A stretch of DNA of 64,000 bases from VFKU01 sp964411925 (GCA_964411925.1 CAYPNI010000003.1:1-64000); one strand, 5' to 3'. Numbered from the stretch's first letter, positions 51,720 through 60,573 are shown. Notes: generated by a model from the sequence alone, not told the origin. Made by a program: numbers and translations.

Positions 51720-52895
51720 TCAGGCCGACGCCTCGAATCCGGCGAAGCGCGATGACATGGAGACCAGCGCAGCAACGCGGTCGCCGTCCCAGGATTCCGC
51801 GCGGACGGTGGCGCCATCGTACCCCGCTGCGCGCAATGCGTCTTCGAGTGACGGCGCGGCGTCGCTGAGGGCTTGCCGGGCGGCATCGGAGGCGATCCGC
51901 ATGACGCAGGCGCAGGTGCGGCCCGTGGCCAGAAGGGCTATCCAGACCGGGCCGAGTTGGGACAGATCGAGATCGAGCACGACGGAATGCGCCCCGGGCT
52001 TACCCGCCGCGCCCCGCGATTCGTCGCCGAAGAAATGCACCTGCGCTCGATTAAACCCCGTCTGCTTCGCGAGCGGGACCTCGATGAACTGGTACGGCGT
52101 TTCGAAGCCGCGCACATTCTGCATGCGGGCCGCATCAAAGCGTTCGACCAGCGCGTCGATTGTCTTCAATACGTGATCAATCTGGGACCCGCCGGCGCCG
52201 CGAGACAAGATCTGTTCGCGCAGCGCGATCAACTCATCGAGCAAGGAAGCGTCCGCATTCCCGCGAGGCGACTGGGTCGCGGTTCCGTGTCCGCGGAGCA
52301 GTTCGCGGGCGGCCGCGACGACGCGTTCGAACTCCGCGGTGTTCTCCGCCAACATGCGGCCGGCCATCGCAGCGAACTGTTCCCGGATGGCCGCGGGAAG
52401 ACGGCCCGATGTCACCGCGACGTCAATTGCGTCCGCGAGTTGTGCGAGGGCCGCACCGAGGCGTTCGCGGCCGACGAGCAGTCCCAGCAGCGCGCGAACC
52501 GCCTCCTTGGGCAACCCGTCCGCCTGTGGCAGGAGGGCGATCGCCTGTTCGCGCGGGACGGGGGACGGCAACAGCGAGAGGATTTCGTTCAGCAACGTCG
52601 CGGATGCCGCAGCAGCCGGCGAGGACGCGGCCGCGATCGCGGCGCGGGGCTGCAACTGCAATTGCTTTACGCTGTTGTCCTCGACGACGCGAACATCGAC
52701 CAAAGTGCCCGGCGCCAGCGGCGTGTCCTTGGGCAATGGGAGACGAAACTGCGGGAGTGCCAGGGCCAGGCCTGCGCCATCCGCGACGATGCGTCCCGGA
52801 ACGGATGCACCGGCGCTCAGGAGGTTCAGAAGGGTCTCGGCGTTCGAGAATCGGCTGAGCGGGAACGTCTGAACGGCCCCCGCGCCGAACATCAC
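51720..52895 (-). CDS. fliK: flagellar hook-length control protein FliK-like
   Basis: A 391-residue protein. Its N-terminal 230 residues are Ala/Leu-rich. The C-terminal domain matches FliK/Flg_hook: FIEVPLAKQTGFNRAQVHFF, then AHSVVLDLDLSQLGPVWIALLATGRTCACVMRIASDAARQAL and LRAAGYDGATVRAES. FliK is exported to measure the hook and signals the switch to filament export through FlhB, whose C-terminal paralogue is the next gene. Two Met codons start it (MMFG); the second is equally likely. No Pro-rich ruler region is evident. Confidence 0.8.
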   Translation of the reverse strand: MMFGAGAVQTFPLSRFSNAETLLNLLSAGASVPGRIVADGAGLALALPQFRLPLPKDTPLAPGTLVDVRVVEDNSVKQLQLQPRAAIAAASSPAAAASATLLNEILSLLPSPVPREQAIALLPQADGLPKEAVRALLGLLVGRERLGAALAQLADAIDVAVTSGRLPAAIREQFAAMAGRMLAENTAEFERVVAAARELLRGHGTATQSPRGNADASLLDELIALREQILSRGAGGSQIDHVLKTIDALVERFDAARMQNVRGFETPYQFIEVPLAKQTGFNRAQVHFFGDESRGAAGKPGAHSVVLDLDLSQLGPVWIALLATGRTCACVMRIASDAARQALSDAAPSLEDALRAAGYDGATVRAESWDGDRVAALVSMSSRFAGFEASA

Positions 52896-52910
52896 GCCCG
52901 CGGCCCGCGG

Positions 52911-53819
52911 CTAGCGCTCGCGATCGTGGCGCAGGCTGAGTATCAGGCGCACTTCGCCTTTGCCGACGCCGAGCTCTCGCGCGATTTCGGGAACGCGCAT
53001 GCCGGCGTCGCTGTACTCGTAGACGCGCTTCTGAATCGGCGTGAGATACTGGCCGCCGTTGCCGCCCTCGCGCCCCCGATCGATGATCTCGGACGACGAC
53101 GGTCCGCGCATGTCTTTCGCGGCGGGCTGCAGATTGAGGAGATCGCGGTAGGCTGCGCGCGTACCTTCGACTTCGTCTTCGGACAACGGCTCGTCGTGAC
53201 CGTTCGAGTGCTCGCCGTCGTCGTAATCGTAGTCTTCTTCGATCTCGATGCCGTCGGCTTCTTCATCCTCGACGGTCTTCATGTCGGCAAACCGCCACCG
53301 GTCGATCAGATCCGGCTTGCGCGCAGGCTCCTCTTCGGGAAGGATTTCGAGCGGCGGCTCGATGTTCTGCAGCGGCTCGAGTTCATGCACCTCCGTATCA
53401 TCGCCGGATTCTTCCGAATCCGCCTCGGGTTCGTCGAGGTCCGTCTGCGCATCGACGCCCTGCAGGCGCCGCTCGAGCGCGGAGACATCGCGGCGGGTGC
53501 GCGTGGCGAGCGCGGCGAGTTCGCGCTTGGTGCGTTCGAGCTCGGAACGGACATCGCCCGTGGACTGGATGAGCCGGCGTACTTCGTTGACCTTTTTGTC
53601 GATGCTGATATTGAACTCGCGTGCGAGATCTTTCTGCTGCGTCAGGATGTCGCGCATGGTCTGGAACAGGATCATCATGTTCGTCAAATCGGACTGGGCC
53701 TGGGCGGACGCTGCGCCGCGGCCCGCGCCCCGATCGCTGAACAGGATGTAGAGCAGCGTCAGGAAACTCGTGACGACGAGCCCGATCAGTCCCACGATCA
53801 AGTAAATGTCGTTTTGCAT
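52911..53819 (-). CDS. membrane-anchored flagellar-operon protein (DUF6115/DUF2802-like)
   Basis: A 302-residue protein with one N-terminal membrane helix (YLIVGLIGLVVTSFLTLLYILF), a coiled coil (about 40-120), a long acidic region (about 125-225), and a C-terminal helix-turn-helix-like segment (VYEYSDAGMRVPEIARELGVGKGEVRLILSL). This layout and its location in flagellar clusters match the DUF6115/DUF2802 type, whose role is not established. The acidic middle may serve for binding. It lies between the fliK-like gene and a small protein gene. Confidence 0.78.
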   Translation of the reverse strand: MQNDIYLIVGLIGLVVTSFLTLLYILFSDRGAGRGAASAQAQSDLTNMMILFQTMRDILTQQKDLAREFNISIDKKVNEVRRLIQSTGDVRSELERTKRELAALATRTRRDVSALERRLQGVDAQTDLDEPEADSEESGDDTEVHELEPLQNIEPPLEILPEEEPARKPDLIDRWRFADMKTVEDEEADGIEIEEDYDYDDGEHSNGHDEPLSEDEVEGTRAAYRDLLNLQPAAKDMRGPSSSEIIDRGREGGNGGQYLTPIQKRVYEYSDAGMRVPEIARELGVGKGEVRLILSLRHDRER

Positions 53820-53876
53820 CGGTAGTCCTTTGCTACAACCGTACTGCCTGTCCCGGCCAATGTCCGGCCGGCCGCG

Positions 53877-54191
53877 CTACACGGTCACGTCGAGCGTGTG
53901 ACCCTCTCCGGAGTCACGCGCCGTTCGCGGCGCATCAGGCTGGGCCGGCTTCGTTGTGGCGCTCCGGCCCCGGCGCGGGGGCGGCTGCTTTCCGCGGCCG
54001 TCCTGGTCTACGCCTTCGCTCTCCGTTTCGTGTGTCTGGGCGACTTCGTGTTCCCGCGCCGCGCGTTGCCGTTCCGCGTCCACCTGCGCACGCTGTTGCG
54101 CGAGCAATGTCGCACGGACGGCCGCATCCTGGATGCGCTCTGCGGCCAGGGTCCGGCCGAGTTCGCTTTGCATGTCAATCGGCTGCGGCAT
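53877..54191 (-). CDS. small hydrophilic flagellar-operon protein
   Basis: A 104-residue protein of unknown function. The first 45 residues form a predicted helix (MQSELGRTLAAERIQDAAVRATLLAQQRAQ); the rest is Lys/Arg/Pro/Glu-rich and likely disordered. It has no signal peptide or cysteines. It sits between fliA and the DUF6115-like gene on the same strand, as small uncharacterised proteins do in other flagellar operons. The co-directional placement is the main support for it being a gene. Confidence 0.65.
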   Translation of the reverse strand: MPQPIDMQSELGRTLAAERIQDAAVRATLLAQQRAQVDAERQRAAREHEVAQTHETESEGVDQDGRGKQPPPRRGRSATTKPAQPDAPRTARDSGEGHTLDVTV

Positions 54192-54217
54192 TCGGGTCGC
54201 CTTCTACCCTGTCGTGC

Positions 54218-54979
54218 CTATATGTCCGAGCGCACTACCCGGCGGAGCTGCTTCAGCGCGGCGCCGTGAATCTGGCAAATGCGCGATTCGGATACCTCTA
54301 AGACGGCTCCTATCTCTTTCAGGGTTAATTCTTCGTAGTAGTATAAATTTAACACTTTCTGCTGCTGATCTGCCAAATCCAGGATGGCTTGCACCAGTTT
54401 TTCTTGCCTTTCAATGGCTGCTGCCTCGGATTCCGGGGAGCGCGCGGCATGGTCCTGAATCAGGTTGGCCTTGCGCGCTTCCTCGCGATCTTCTTGCGGC
54501 AGATAGTCGTCGAGCGAGAGAACCTGGGCGGTTTGGAGTTGCGCCATGGTGTCTTCAACCTGGTCCGTCGGGATACCCAGGGACTGCGCAACCTCGTCGT
54601 TGGAGGGTTCCTCGCCTTGTTGGTGGCGTAAGGTATCGCGAACATTTCCAATCTTGCGGGCCATCGCCCGCAGGGACCGGGGCGCCCAATCCAGCGAGCG
54701 GATCTCGTCGAGGATCGCGCCGCGGATGCGGATGGTCGCATAGGTGGAAAATTTGATGTCCTGCGCAGGGTCGAACTTCTCGATGGCATCCAACAGGCCG
54801 AGCACGCCCCAGCCGACGAGATCGTCGAGTTCGATAACGGGCGGAATGTGGATTGCCATGCGGCCGGCGACGAACCGGACGACGCCCATGTGGCTGACGA
54901 TGAGTTCGTCTCGCGCGGCATCGTCGCCGTGTTTCTTGAATCGGGTCCAGAGATCTTTTTCGGCGGCGGCGGTGATCAA
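54218..54979 (-). CDS. fliA: flagellar sigma factor sigma-28 (FliA/WhiG family)
   Basis: A 253-residue sigma factor that directs RNA polymerase to late flagellar promoters. Region 2 is seen in LVGWGVLGLLDAIEKFDPAQDIKFSTYATIRIRGAILDEIRSLDWAPRSLR, region 3 in EEPSNDEVAQSLGIPTDQVED, and region 4 in LYYYEELTLKEIGAVLEVSESRICQIHGAALKQLR. The start is TTG 54979, overlapping the fliN stop (TTGA), so translation is coupled and weak initiation may limit the amount. No anti-sigma factor FlgM is seen in the window. Confidence 0.95.
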   Translation of the reverse strand: MITAAAEKDLWTRFKKHGDDAARDELIVSHMGVVRFVAGRMAIHIPPVIELDDLVGWGVLGLLDAIEKFDPAQDIKFSTYATIRIRGAILDEIRSLDWAPRSLRAMARKIGNVRDTLRHQQGEEPSNDEVAQSLGIPTDQVEDTMAQLQTAQVLSLDDYLPQEDREEARKANLIQDHAARSPESEAAAIERQEKLVQAILDLADQQQKVLNLYYYEELTLKEIGAVLEVSESRICQIHGAALKQLRRVVRSDI

Positions 54980-55869
54980 CGCAGGCTCTCGATGCGCTCC
55001 CGCGGACTGACGATTTCGGTGATGCGGAGGCCGAAGCGTTCGTCCACCACGACAACATCCCCGCGGGCGATGAGTTTTCCGTTCACGAGCAGTTCGATGG
55101 GCTCATCGACCACGTGGCCGAGCTCAATGATCGATCCCGGGCCGTAGTTGAGCACTTCAGCAATCGGCACTTCGACGCGGCCCAGGCGCGCCGTGGCGAC
55201 GAGCTCGATGTCCATCACGACGTCGAGGTTGTCCGGCAGCGGACCGCCGTTGCCGCGGGCGGTGTGGTCGGCCTCGTCGTCCGGGGTGAAGTCCTTGAGA
55301 ATGTCTTTCATTTCCTCGTCGCTCACCAACGGTCCCTCCACGCCCGAGGCGCGCTGCCCCAAGGCGTCCGTAAAAATCAGCACCGCGTTTCCGCGGCCCG
55401 TTTCGTCCTCAAAACTGACTTCTGCGCCGGTCAGTCCGGCGCCCAGCTTGGCGGTCAACGCCGCCGCGGCCTCGCCGATGCTGAACGCGGCCTGGTCCAT
55501 CGACGCGCCGCCAATCACGGCTGCGAGACCCGACAGGCCGCCGCCGATCATCGTCTCGCAAAGTTCCTGAAGCACGGCGGAATCGCCGGCGGAGACCGCC
55601 GCCTTCTTCGCCGGGTCCTCCCCGCCCACGCGCGCGACGAGCGAAGCGGCGCTATCGTTCGTCAGCAACAGTGCCGCGGCGCCGCCGCCTTCGATCCGCG
55701 CATGGAGCCAGACGGGGTGCGTTTCAGTCCACTTCGCGAGCATGCCGGCGTCGGCCGCGGTGGGCACGCCGGCCTTTTGCTTGAATTTCGCGCCCAGGAG
55801 TGCGCCGAGCGCCGCGAATGCGCCATCGATGAATCCGGCGGCGATTTGTTGTGCGCGTTTCGCGTCCAC
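54976..55869 (-). CDS. fliN: flagellar motor switch protein FliN/FliY-like
   Basis: A C-ring protein of 297 residues, longer than plain FliN. The C-terminal SpoA domain is clear (LDVVMDIELVATARLGRVEVPIAEVLNYGPGSIIELGHVVDEPIELLVNGKLIARGDVVVVDERFGLRITEI). The N-terminal 170 residues resemble the CheC-like half of FliY (VLQELCETMIGGGLSGLAAVIGGASM), though the phosphatase motif was not verified. It follows fliM by 13 bases and overlaps fliA by 4. It would help set rotor direction. Confidence 0.9.
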   Translation of the reverse strand: MDAKRAQQIAAGFIDGAFAALGALLGAKFKQKAGVPTAADAGMLAKWTETHPVWLHARIEGGGAAALLLTNDSAASLVARVGGEDPAKKAAVSAGDSAVLQELCETMIGGGLSGLAAVIGGASMDQAAFSIGEAAAALTAKLGAGLTGAEVSFEDETGRGNAVLIFTDALGQRASGVEGPLVSDEEMKDILKDFTPDDEADHTARGNGGPLPDNLDVVMDIELVATARLGRVEVPIAEVLNYGPGSIIELGHVVDEPIELLVNGKLIARGDVVVVDERFGLRITEIVSPRERIESLR

Positions 55870-55881
55870 GTCCTGCCGGCC

Positions 55882-56868
55882 TCAGTCGTCCCGCACAATC
55901 GAGACCAGTTGCACGGAACTCTGTTCGCCGCGTTTCCCGGGCCGGCCCATAAACCGCGTGATGCCGCCGACCCGCACCGGGATGGCTTCGGCGTGGTACG
56001 TGTCCAGCGTAACGACGTCGCCGCGCTGCAAGCGCCAGATCTCGCTCAGCGGCAGACGCGTGCTGCCCAACACGGGTTCAACGGTCACGTGCGTACGGCG
56101 CACGACGTTCTCGAGCTGCCGCCGGTTTTGCGCGAGGATTTCTGGAGCCACCTGGCGCTGGTAATGCGCCTGTGTCGAAATCTGGTCGAGAATCGGGTTG
56201 ACGACGACGAGCGGCACGCACATGTTCATCGAGCCGACGGTCTCTCCGATGTAGACCTCATAGCCGACGAGAATGACCATTTCGCTGCCGGCGACGATCT
56301 GGACGATGAGCGGGTCGCTTTCCTGGTTGACCACGCCCATCTTGAACTCGACCAGATGTTCCCACGCGCGCTTCCAACTGTCGAGGATCATCAGGATGAT
56401 GCGATAGACGATGCGATCTTCGATCTCGGTCAATTCGCGCGGCGTCCCCATCGCCTGGCCGCGGCCGCCGAGCACGCGATCGACGATCGGGAAGACCATC
56501 GACGGACTCATTTCGATGACCGCGTGGCCGTCCAGCGGCGACATGTCGATAATCGACATCGATGTCGGGCGGGCTACGGAGAGAATGAATTCGTCGTAGG
56601 TCAACTGGTCGATCGATACGAGGTCAACGCGGACGACGGTGCGCAGAAACGGCGGCAGGACGATGCCCAGCTCGCGCGAGAAAGCTTCGAACAGGCTCTG
56701 CAGCCCCTTGAGCTGGTCCTTGGAGACGCGCTCGGGCCGGCGAAAATCGTACGTGGAGAGGACGGGGCCGTCCTCCGGACTGCGCGACGCGAGATCCTCG
56801 CCACCGGAGGATTCATCGACGGACGAGAGCAGCAGGTCGACTTCTTCCTGACTGAGAATGTCGGCCAT
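55882..56868 (-). CDS. fliM: flagellar motor switch protein FliM
   Basis: A 328-residue C-ring protein. The N-terminal ADILSQEEVDLLLSSVDE matches the CheY-P-binding segment, the middle CheC-like domain includes FELGIVLPP-like and SPSMVFPIVDRVLGGRGQAM stretches, and the C-terminal SpoA domain ends with RLPLSEIWRLQRGDVVTLDTY. Length is normal. It appears to open the operon fliM-fliN-fliA-small protein-DUF6115-fliK-fhlB. GGGGGCCGAGGGGCC precedes ATG 56868. A TATAGT -10 candidate lies at 56930-56935 without a clear -35. Confidence 0.95.
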   Translation of the reverse strand: MADILSQEEVDLLLSSVDESSGGEDLASRSPEDGPVLSTYDFRRPERVSKDQLKGLQSLFEAFSRELGIVLPPFLRTVVRVDLVSIDQLTYDEFILSVARPTSMSIIDMSPLDGHAVIEMSPSMVFPIVDRVLGGRGQAMGTPRELTEIEDRIVYRIILMILDSWKRAWEHLVEFKMGVVNQESDPLIVQIVAGSEMVILVGYEVYIGETVGSMNMCVPLVVVNPILDQISTQAHYQRQVAPEILAQNRRQLENVVRRTHVTVEPVLGSTRLPLSEIWRLQRGDVVTLDTYHAEAIPVRVGGITRFMGRPGKRGEQSSVQLVSIVRDD

Positions 56869-57020
56869 GGCCCCTCGGCCCCCGTTAAGTCGTTACAACG
56901 ACTGTGCTTCCGCCCCCGGAAGCGCAGGCACTATAACATAACGCCCCCGACAACACAGTGCCCCGGGCAACGGCGCGCATCGACTCCGCCAACGCCGCCG
57001 GGCCGCTGCGAAACCGTTCG

Positions 57021-57848
57021 CTATGCGCTGCGCAGTAGCCGATTCGCCCACCGCCGCGCGCGAATGCCTGCGGCGGAATCGAGCCAGGCCAATCGGTCCA
57101 GACGTCCTTCGACTTTGGCGGCAAATGATGTGAGCGAATCGCTGCGATCGATCCAGATTCGGCGCAGTTCGAAGCGATCGCCATCCGCGGCGTTCGCGCC
57201 GAAGCGATTGGTCAATGCATAGGCGAACCCCGCTTCGCGCGCGAGCCCGACGCTCGTGGTGGAGTAATCGAGCGCGGATCCGAAGGGATAGGCGAAGCCC
57301 TCGGCAGCGACGCCGAGCTGGGTTTCAATCGCGCGTTTGCATTCGAAGATTTCCGCGCGTTGCGTCGCCGGATCGCGCGTGGACAGCCGGCAGTGCGTCA
57401 TCGTGTGGCCGCCGACCGACCAGCCGCTTCGCGCGAGTTGCGCGAGCTCGTCCCACGTCATCAAGCGCGCAGTTTCGTCTGCGGGATCGTCGTGGTCGAG
57501 ATGACCGCCGACGCGCCCCGGCACGGCGAACACCGCCGCGACTAGTCCGAGTCTATCGATGACGGGGGCGGCCTCCGTCAGGTTGTCGCGATAGCCGTCG
57601 TCGAACGTAATCGCGACGCCGGTCTCGGCCTCCGCGGCGCGCGCGATGGAGACGACTTCGCGATGGTCCGCGAGCCAGCGCATCTGCTCGGCGAAGTCCG
57701 CGGGCGTCACGTTCATTTCATGGTCACGACGGCCCACGCTGTGATACGTGAGAATGACCGAGCGGGTGTCGGGCGGCTGCGGCGGCGACGCAGCTGCGCG
57801 GCGTACCGCTCGTTTCAGGCGGCCCTTGAATCGTTCCCCGGCGTGCAC
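57021..57848 (-). CDS. polysaccharide deacetylase family protein
   Basis: A 275-residue NodB-fold deacetylase that removes N- or O-acetyl groups from sugars. Motif 1 TFDDGYRDNL carries the catalytic Asp and a metal Asp, motif 2 GGHTMTHCRLS gives the two His ligands, and motif 3 is AYPFGS. GTG 57848 is chosen: it has AAGGGA at 7-base spacing and overlaps the glycosyltransferase end by 34 bases. A longer in-frame reading is Arg-rich and lies inside the glycosyltransferase. No signal peptide is seen. The enzyme probably acts on the same glycan as the glycosyltransferase. Confidence 0.88.
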   Translation of the reverse strand: MHAGERFKGRLKRAVRRAAASPPQPPDTRSVILTYHSVGRRDHEMNVTPADFAEQMRWLADHREVVSIARAAEAETGVAITFDDGYRDNLTEAAPVIDRLGLVAAVFAVPGRVGGHLDHDDPADETARLMTWDELAQLARSGWSVGGHTMTHCRLSTRDPATQRAEIFECKRAIETQLGVAAEGFAYPFGSALDYSTTSVGLAREAGFAYALTNRFGANAADGDRFELRRIWIDRSDSLTSFAAKVEGRLDRLAWLDSAAGIRARRWANRLLRSA

Positions 57849-58705
57849 GCGGGCGTCCCTTCGCGAGTTGACACGGCCGTCATGCGGCGCGCGCGCAGCA
57901 GTCCATAGGCGTAGCCGCCGGCGTAGACGACGTACGCGACGAGCCGGATGATTTGACCGCGCAGCGCGGCGGCAATCAATCGCGCGGGATAACGCGCGAT
58001 ACGGCGCGCAAACGACGTCCGCGGTTGAAACCGATCGGACGATACCGCCTCGTGCGTGTCGTACACCGATTCCGGCTCGAACTTCTGCGCGTACGCCGAC
58101 CCGAATCCGTTTCGGAAAAAGGTCTTCGCGAGTGCGCTCCAGCCGTCGGGCAGGGGGTGATAGATCCGGGCGCCGGGTACCAGCACGACGCGACGGCCCG
58201 CCGCCCGGATACGGACGCGCAAATCCGGATCGAGCCCGCGCAGGATGTCCTCGCGCTCCCCCCCCACTTCGTCGAAAACGCGCCGCGGAATAGCGCAACA
58301 CCCGTGGCACGCGAGATCGCTGTCGGTGACGCGCGCGACGTCGGGCGTGTGGAGCCGTGGAAATTGACCGGCCGCGCGGCGCTGAAACGGCGACGATTCA
58401 GGATCGACCGCGATGCTCGCGCCGGCCATCCCGATACGCGGATCGGCATCCAGGCAGTCCACCAGCCGTTGGACGACGTCGTCCGCGGCAAGACGGCTGT
58501 CGTCGTCCAGGATGATGAGGTAGGCACCGTGCGAGCGGCGCACGCCGTCGTTGATCGCGCGGCCCTGCGGAGAGACACCCTTCACGAGGACGACTTCGAA
58601 ATCGCGGAACGTCTGCCGCTCGATACTCTCCAGCAGTTTCGGCACGGCCCCGCCTCGAAATCCATCCGAACTCGGGATGATGAGCGAAACGCGCGGAATC
58701 CCCAT
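57815..58705 (-). CDS. family 2 glycosyltransferase
   Basis: A 296-residue GT-A enzyme transferring sugars from a nucleotide donor. The opening PRVSLIIPSSDGFRGGAVPKLLESIERQTFRDFEVVLV and the DxD-like LIILDDDSRLAADDVVQRLV are typical; later CHGCCAIPRRVFDEVGG and ILRGLDPDLRVRI match the acceptor half. A C-terminal hydrophobic stretch (AALRGQIIRLVAYVVYAGGYAYGLL) could anchor it to the membrane. ATG 58705 has GGGGGG at 7-base spacing. The deacetylase gene begins inside its 3' end, so the two are translationally linked. Confidence 0.9.
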   Translation of the reverse strand: MGIPRVSLIIPSSDGFRGGAVPKLLESIERQTFRDFEVVLVKGVSPQGRAINDGVRRSHGAYLIILDDDSRLAADDVVQRLVDCLDADPRIGMAGASIAVDPESSPFQRRAAGQFPRLHTPDVARVTDSDLACHGCCAIPRRVFDEVGGEREDILRGLDPDLRVRIRAAGRRVVLVPGARIYHPLPDGWSALAKTFFRNGFGSAYAQKFEPESVYDTHEAVSSDRFQPRTSFARRIARYPARLIAAALRGQIIRLVAYVVYAGGYAYGLLRARRMTAVSTREGTPACTPGNDSRAA

Positions 58706-58861
58706 TGCGTATCCCCCCGGCGGGGCCAAGATACCGTCCAATAGCTCGTGACCGCAATCCGCGTGGAAAATCGTGCCGCCAGTGGCATCTCTTGAAGACG
58801 CATTCCGGATCGTTCAACAGAAATACTCTGTACGGAAGTGAGTAACCTTTTGGAACACAAA

Positions 58862-58935
58862 ATATTGGGTCATGTACGTTTTACTTGAATACATATAGGT
58901 TTATTGATACCATGCACGCAACATATTGGGTCGTG
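58862..58935. repeat. direct repeat ATATTGGGTCRTG flanking a promoter candidate
   Basis: ATATTGGGTCATG (58862-58874) and ATATTGGGTCGTG (58923-58935) match at 12 of 13 positions and are 61 bases apart. Between them TTGAAT (58885-58890) and TACCAT (58908-58913), 17 bases apart, form a weak promoter candidate reading towards the radical-SAM-like gene. The whole 58800-58960 stretch is AT-rich compared with its surroundings. The repeats could be regulator sites either side of the promoter. No other gene was seen in 58706-59009. Confidence 0.5.
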
Positions 58936-59009
58936 GGACAGATCGCATACATGTCGTGACGGGTCCGGCATGTCTGCTGATTGGCGTCCTGCCATGCGGG
59001 AGGGGAAGG

Positions 59010-60563
59010 ATGTCGGGGCCCATTCTGGTTGCACGAATCGCAGGTACACCATTCACTCTCAACGACTTACGCCCAGATACGCGCTTGATGGAGATCCCGG
59101 GCGCGTTGCTCCATACGGGTCATGGTGTAGCCGTGCTGGATGCTGCGAATTTCGAAACCTACGAGATGCTCTACCCGGAAGAGAGCCGCGCGGACACGTA
59201 CGAATGGGCGTTGCGCCAGCTTCAATCCGCGTACTCGAGCTTATTCGTGCGGGGTGGCGGGGCGGACTTCGCATTGCCCTCGAAACTCATCAAGCATCAA
59301 CGCGCGGTGTTCGAGAAACTCGGAGAACGGATTGTCGCGCGGACCGATCCGGCGGCGGTCTGTTTCAAGGTCAATTCGCGCAAGGACCTGAGGCCGACGA
59401 TGCTTGCGGCAGCGCGGGTGCGTGCGACACGCCCGCGGGCGCGCATCTTCGCGTTCGGGGACGCCTTCCATGACGATCAGACCCTCAGCCGTGCCCTGGA
59501 GGCGTTCGATGCGGTGATGCTGGGGCCCGATCTGCCGATCGCTGAATTGTGCGCGGCGGCGAATCGCCGGGCGTGGCGGCCGATCGCGAATTTGGCCTAC
59601 TACGAGGGGTCGCAACTGGTCTTGACCCGCCGGGACGGCGATGCATCTCCGGCGCGCGGCGCACATTTGGAAAGATTTCTGTACACCGCAAGTCCCGCAT
59701 ATAGTAAAATACGCGTCTTTGATGTTTTCGCAGTACGGTCGGGAGTAGGCGCGGGCAGTATGGACGCCGGTATTGCAACGGACCACGCCGAAACAATCGG
59801 CGCCATCCGCGCGACCATCGACGCGTTTGGCTCGCACACGATGTGCATCCGGCCGAGCGGCGGGAACGACGCCGGGCTCGAGCGCGCACTGCTCTCCAAC
59901 GACCTCGGGATTTCGTACAGCACGACGATCGATCCGGCTGAGACCGCGCGCACCCGCCTTGGGCTGCTCTCCGCGTGCGGCTGCGCCGCGATCGACATCC
60001 CGGTGCATTCGGGCAGCCAGCGCCTGCTCGATACGCACTACCAGGAGAATTTTACCGTCACTCAGGTCGAGCGGCTTGCGCGCGCGGCGAAGTTTTCCGG
60101 ATTGTTCACGTCGATGCACTTCACCTTTCCGTGCCGCGAGGACGATTATCACACCGAAGACGAAACCGTGCGGCTCGTCCGCCGGGCGAATCCAAATTCG
60201 GCGGTGATTTCGCCGCCGCCGTCACACGATGTACCCGGAGGCGGCGCACTCGCGCTCGAGTTTGCCCCGCTGCGCCGCCGCGCGGTGGCCCGCGCGCGCA
60301 AGCAGAACGCCGAGCTGGGCCGGAAACTGCGCGAACTGAATGTTCCGGTGGGCGTGGACGCTACGACTGCGCTGGTCGCGGGCCTGGCGGGATTTCGCGG
60401 CCGCGAATCCGCCTTCGTCGAGCTGGTGGGGCTCCAGTTGCTCTCGGGCGACACCACGGGGCTCGCGGAGACCATCGAACAAATCAACGACGCGGCACGC
60501 AGGCCGGCGCGAGCACTGGTGTTCAAGCCGTTCGTCGCCGCGCAAAACGCCGCGGCAAACTGA
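59010..60563 (+). CDS. radical-SAM/B12-binding-like protein without the iron-sulfur cysteines
   Basis: A 517-residue protein. The N-terminal 190 residues resemble the B12-binding Rossmann domain of class B radical SAM proteins (IPGALLHTGHGVAVLDAANFETYEML). Residues about 225-460 resemble a radical SAM barrel, with IDIPVHSGSQRLLDTHYQENFTVTQVERLARAAK matching the region after the cluster site in family members. Where CxxxCxxC should be (about 240-255) the sequence is RSGVGAGSMDAG, with no cysteines, so the usual SAM cleavage looks impossible. ATG 59010 has GGGAGGGGAAGG directly upstream. It is followed within 10 bases by the ketosynthase, suggesting a shared lipid or polyketide-like pathway. 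Confidence 0.65.
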   Translation: MSGPILVARIAGTPFTLNDLRPDTRLMEIPGALLHTGHGVAVLDAANFETYEMLYPEESRADTYEWALRQLQSAYSSLFVRGGGADFALPSKLIKHQRAVFEKLGERIVARTDPAAVCFKVNSRKDLRPTMLAAARVRATRPRARIFAFGDAFHDDQTLSRALEAFDAVMLGPDLPIAELCAAANRRAWRPIANLAYYEGSQLVLTRRDGDASPARGAHLERFLYTASPAYSKIRVFDVFAVRSGVGAGSMDAGIATDHAETIGAIRATIDAFGSHTMCIRPSGGNDAGLERALLSNDLGISYSTTIDPAETARTRLGLLSACGCAAIDIPVHSGSQRLLDTHYQENFTVTQVERLARAAKFSGLFTSMHFTFPCREDDYHTEDETVRLVRRANPNSAVISPPPSHDVPGGGALALEFAPLRRRAVARARKQNAELGRKLRELNVPVGVDATTALVAGLAGFRGRESAFVELVGLQLLSGDTTGLAETIEQINDAARRPARALVFKPFVAAQNAAAN

Positions 60564-60573
60564 GGAGACGCTG

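Noticed and set aside
57849..58310. Long N-terminal extension of the deacetylase
   Set aside because: The extra residues are Arg-rich and entirely within the glycosyltransferase gene in another frame.
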